NCBI GenBank assembly: GCA_945877725.1
Contig: CAMDXR010000128.1
Span: 1 to 8,288, forward strand
Length of the DNA stretch: 8,288 nt
From: Limnohabitans sp. Rim8
GTDB lineage: Bacteria; Pseudomonadota; Gammaproteobacteria; Burkholderiales; Burkholderiaceae_C
Direction: 5' to 3'
Below, one piece after another: positions 6,261 to 8,288 of the stretch (positions are counted from its first letter, which is position 1; every line of letters starts with the position of its first letter). The position numbers and the translations under genes were made by a program. Under the pieces are notes generated by a model, which saw only the letters and a list, made by a program, of their open reading frames with translations, was not told the origin of the DNA and searched no databases.

Positions 6261-7043
6261 ATGCGCCCACTGGCCTCTTGGCACCCCCATGACTTGATCG
6301 GTGTCTTCACCGACATCGACGACACCCTCACCACAGAAGGCAACATCACGCCCGATGCCATGAGGGCTCTGGCTGATTTAAAAGCGGCGGGGCTTCATGT
6401 GGTGCCCATTACTGGCAGGCCCATGGGCTGGAGCGAGCCCTTTGTCCAAAGCTGGCCCGTGGATGCGATCGTGGCCGAAAACGGTGCGCTTGCTTTGCAG
6501 CACACCCCCCCTTTGGGCTTGCGCAAGCTTTACCAACAAAGCGCCACAACCCGTCAGCACAACTTTGCCCGCATGCAACAAGTGGCGCAACGCATTTTGA
6601 AAGAAGTGTCGGGCAGCCGCTTGTCACAAGACAGCCCGGGGCGCGAGACCGACATCGCCATCGACCACAGTGAATTCACCCACCTGCCGCCAAGTGGCAT
6701 CGAACAAGTGGTGAATATCATGCAAAGTGAGGGCATGACCGCCACGGTCAGCAGCATTCATGTCAATGGCTGGTTTGGCGAACACAACAAGCTGACGGGT
6801 GCCCGCTGGATCGTGCAAGAACTCTGGGGCCGCGATCTGGACGCCGAAATCGGGCGCTGGGTTTATGTGGGAGACTCCAGCAATGACCAAGTCATGTTCG
6901 AACATTTTCCGCACACTGTGGGCGTGGCCAACATTCGGCGCTTTGAAGCGCAATTGACCCATCCGCCTCGGTACATCACCGCCAGCGAACGCGGCGCGGG
7001 TTTTGCTGAACTAACCCGTCACCTGTTGGCGGGTCTGAACTGA
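6261..7043 (+). CDS. HAD-IIB family phosphatase of unknown substrate
   Basis: This 260-residue protein has the full haloacid-dehalogenase phosphatase core. Motif I is TDIDDTLT (nucleophile Asp18, acid/base Asp20), motif II is PITGRP (Thr51), motif III Lys is probably Lys177 (HNKLTGA), and motif IV is VGDSSNDQVMF (Asp205, Asp209). The VAENGA segment and the cap between motifs II and III are typical of the IIB (Cof/sugar-phosphatase-like) group. Motif IV has Ser-Ser where many relatives have a Gly in GDxxND, a modest variation. Members remove phosphate from small sugar phosphates or similar metabolites, but the substrate cannot be read from sequence. No signal peptide, so cytosolic. The ATG at 6261 lies four bases after the prfC stop with no strong ribosome binding site, suggesting translational coupling. 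A longer frame reaching back into prfC is only an overlap in another frame. Confidence 0.88.
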   Translation: MRPLASWHPHDLIGVFTDIDDTLTTEGNITPDAMRALADLKAAGLHVVPITGRPMGWSEPFVQSWPVDAIVAENGALALQHTPPLGLRKLYQQSATTRQHNFARMQQVAQRILKEVSGSRLSQDSPGRETDIAIDHSEFTHLPPSGIEQVVNIMQSEGMTATVSSIHVNGWFGEHNKLTGARWIVQELWGRDLDAEIGRWVYVGDSSNDQVMFEHFPHTVGVANIRRFEAQLTHPPRYITASERGAGFAELTRHLLAGLN

Positions 7044-7118
7044 ACAGCAGCCCTGAAAACCTTTAAAAAAATCATCGTGGCCATCTGCGCGATACAACTC
7101 TCCTGACTGAACCTGCGC

Positions 7119-8288
7119 ATGAACAACCCCACCCTTTTGACCTGGACCGAAAACGACTCCGAGCGCTCGGCCCTTTGGCGTTCCGACCAAGTTTTGCCCG
7201 CGCGCGTGGTGCTGGCAGACGACACCCTGACAGCCGATGCCGCCTACCGCTTGGCTTGCGCAGGCACGGGCTTGCTCTGGCGCAGCGATTTTCAAAATGC
7301 GCGGCAATTGTTGCAAGCGCTGGCCAGGCGCATCGACAAACCCAAAAAGGTGCGCATCAAAAAACCAAACCCCGGCGCACCCGCGTTACCCGGCGCAGTC
7401 TTTCACACCCACCGACAAGCACAAGCACAACGCACCCGCATCCTGAGCCAAATCTTGATTGAGCTGAACGCTGATTACGGCATCGACCTGCGCCGCGCCC
7501 CGGATGCCAAGTCCGCCTGTCTGCAAGCCTATGGACCCAGCAACGGACAAACTTCTGTGGTGTCACTGCGCAGCTTGCAAGGTGCCATTGGGGCCTTTGA
7601 ATGGCGCAAAAATGGGGTCGAGGTGCCCGCCATGGGTGAAGCCCTGCGCATCTTTCCGCATTACGGCGTTTTCTCTCCGGTGCGCGGCGAATATGTGGAA
7701 CTGGTGGCCAATGCCCCCCTGCCGGAAGCCCTCAAGACCCATTCGGTGGCCTTTGACATTGGGGTTGGCACAGGCGTGTTGTCGGCCGTGCTGGCCCGCC
7801 GTGGTGCCAGCCAAGTGATCGCCACCGACGTGTCGGAACGGGCTTTGGCCTGTGCGCTGGACAACTTGCAACGCCTGGGTCTGCAAAACCAGGTGCAGTT
7901 GCAACAAACCCATTTGTTCCCGACCGGTCAAGCGGCACTGGTGGTGTGCAACCCGCCTTGGCTGCCCGCACGACCCACCACATTGCTGGAACAAGCGGTT
8001 TATGACGAGGGCAGCCAAATGCTCAAGGGATTCTTGGCGAAACTTCCAGAGCACCTTTGTGAGGGTGGCGAGGGCTGGTTAATCTTGTCAGACTTGGCCG
8101 AACATCTGGGTCTGCGCACACGCGAATCCCTGCTGGGTTGGATTGCCGATGCTGGCCTTGTGGTGCTGGGCCGCTTAGATGTGAAGCCCGTGCACGCCAA
8201 AGCACAAGATGCCACAGACCCGCTGCATGCTGCCCGGTCTGCAGAAGTCACCTCGCTTTGGCGGCTGGGCCAAGCGGTCGCTAACTAA
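7119..8288 (+). CDS. Class I SAM-dependent methyltransferase with NPPW motif, substrate unknown
   Basis: This 389-residue protein is complete, with TAA as the last three bases of the window. The C-terminal half is a Rossmann-fold methyltransferase: motif I FDIGVGTGVLSAVLA (212-226), an acidic residue in ATDVSE (Asp237) and motif IV NPPW (278-281). NPPW/NPPY motifs belong to enzymes that methylate amide or exocyclic nitrogen, such as PrmB/PrmC and the RsmC/RlmG group. Just before the domain, FPHYGVFSPVRGEYVEL (179-195) resembles the lead-in of that group. The N-terminal 170 residues (with LLWRSDFQNARQLLQALARR near 52-71) are not a domain I can name. A basic stretch, RIDKPKKVRIKKPNPG (71-86), could contact RNA or another acidic partner. 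The target could be a ribosomal protein, a release factor or rRNA; the nearby prfC makes a translation role attractive but unproven. No clear ribosome binding site precedes the ATG. The gap after the HAD gene is 75 bases. Confidence 0.85.
   Translation: MNNPTLLTWTENDSERSALWRSDQVLPARVVLADDTLTADAAYRLACAGTGLLWRSDFQNARQLLQALARRIDKPKKVRIKKPNPGAPALPGAVFHTHRQAQAQRTRILSQILIELNADYGIDLRRAPDAKSACLQAYGPSNGQTSVVSLRSLQGAIGAFEWRKNGVEVPAMGEALRIFPHYGVFSPVRGEYVELVANAPLPEALKTHSVAFDIGVGTGVLSAVLARRGASQVIATDVSERALACALDNLQRLGLQNQVQLQQTHLFPTGQAALVVCNPPWLPARPTTLLEQAVYDEGSQMLKGFLAKLPEHLCEGGEGWLILSDLAEHLGLRTRESLLGWIADAGLVVLGRLDVKPVHAKAQDATDPLHAARSAEVTSLWRLGQAVAN

Overview
The window looks like chromosome from a Comamonadaceae-type member of the Burkholderiales (Betaproteobacteria). 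This is inferred from close recall of the family versions of RF3, AhcY, MetF and TlyA, from the ahcY-tlyA-metF order, and from an S-adenosylhomocysteine (SAH) riboswitch in front of ahcY, a motif typical of betaproteobacteria. No mobile element, CRISPR array, tRNA or rRNA was seen. Gene content is mostly ordinary housekeeping; the most informative part is the regulatory leader of ahcY.

Layout: (1) 2-817 (+) is the 3' part of paaE, the reductase subunit of phenylacetyl-CoA epoxidase, cut by the window start. (2) 818-938 is a convergent gap with a perfect 11-bp hairpin that could end transcription from both sides. (3) 4329 down to 939 (-) is a one-carbon/methyl-cycle cluster: ahcY, a 258-bp gap, tlyA and metF. 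The gap holds a candidate terminator, a small hairpin and a 12-bp palindrome, but no convincing gene. (4) 4330-4627 is the divergent control region between ahcY and prfC. On the minus strand it carries a TATAAT box, an SAH aptamer beginning almost at the predicted transcription start, a terminator hairpin that shares bases with the aptamer pseudoknot, and the ahcY ribosome binding site. (5) 4628-8288 (+) holds prfC (release factor 3), a HAD-IIB phosphatase four bases after it, and a class I methyltransferase of unknown substrate that ends exactly at the window end.

How the genes work together: SAM-dependent methyltransferases (TlyA and the unnamed enzyme at 7119-8288 are two local examples) produce SAH, which inhibits methylation. 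AhcY splits SAH to adenosine and homocysteine. MetF makes the 5-methyl-THF used to remethylate homocysteine to methionine. The riboswitch geometry predicts that SAH folds the aptamer, takes bases away from the terminator and turns ahcY on. Whether tlyA and metF share that control depends on whether the weak candidate terminator after ahcY works.
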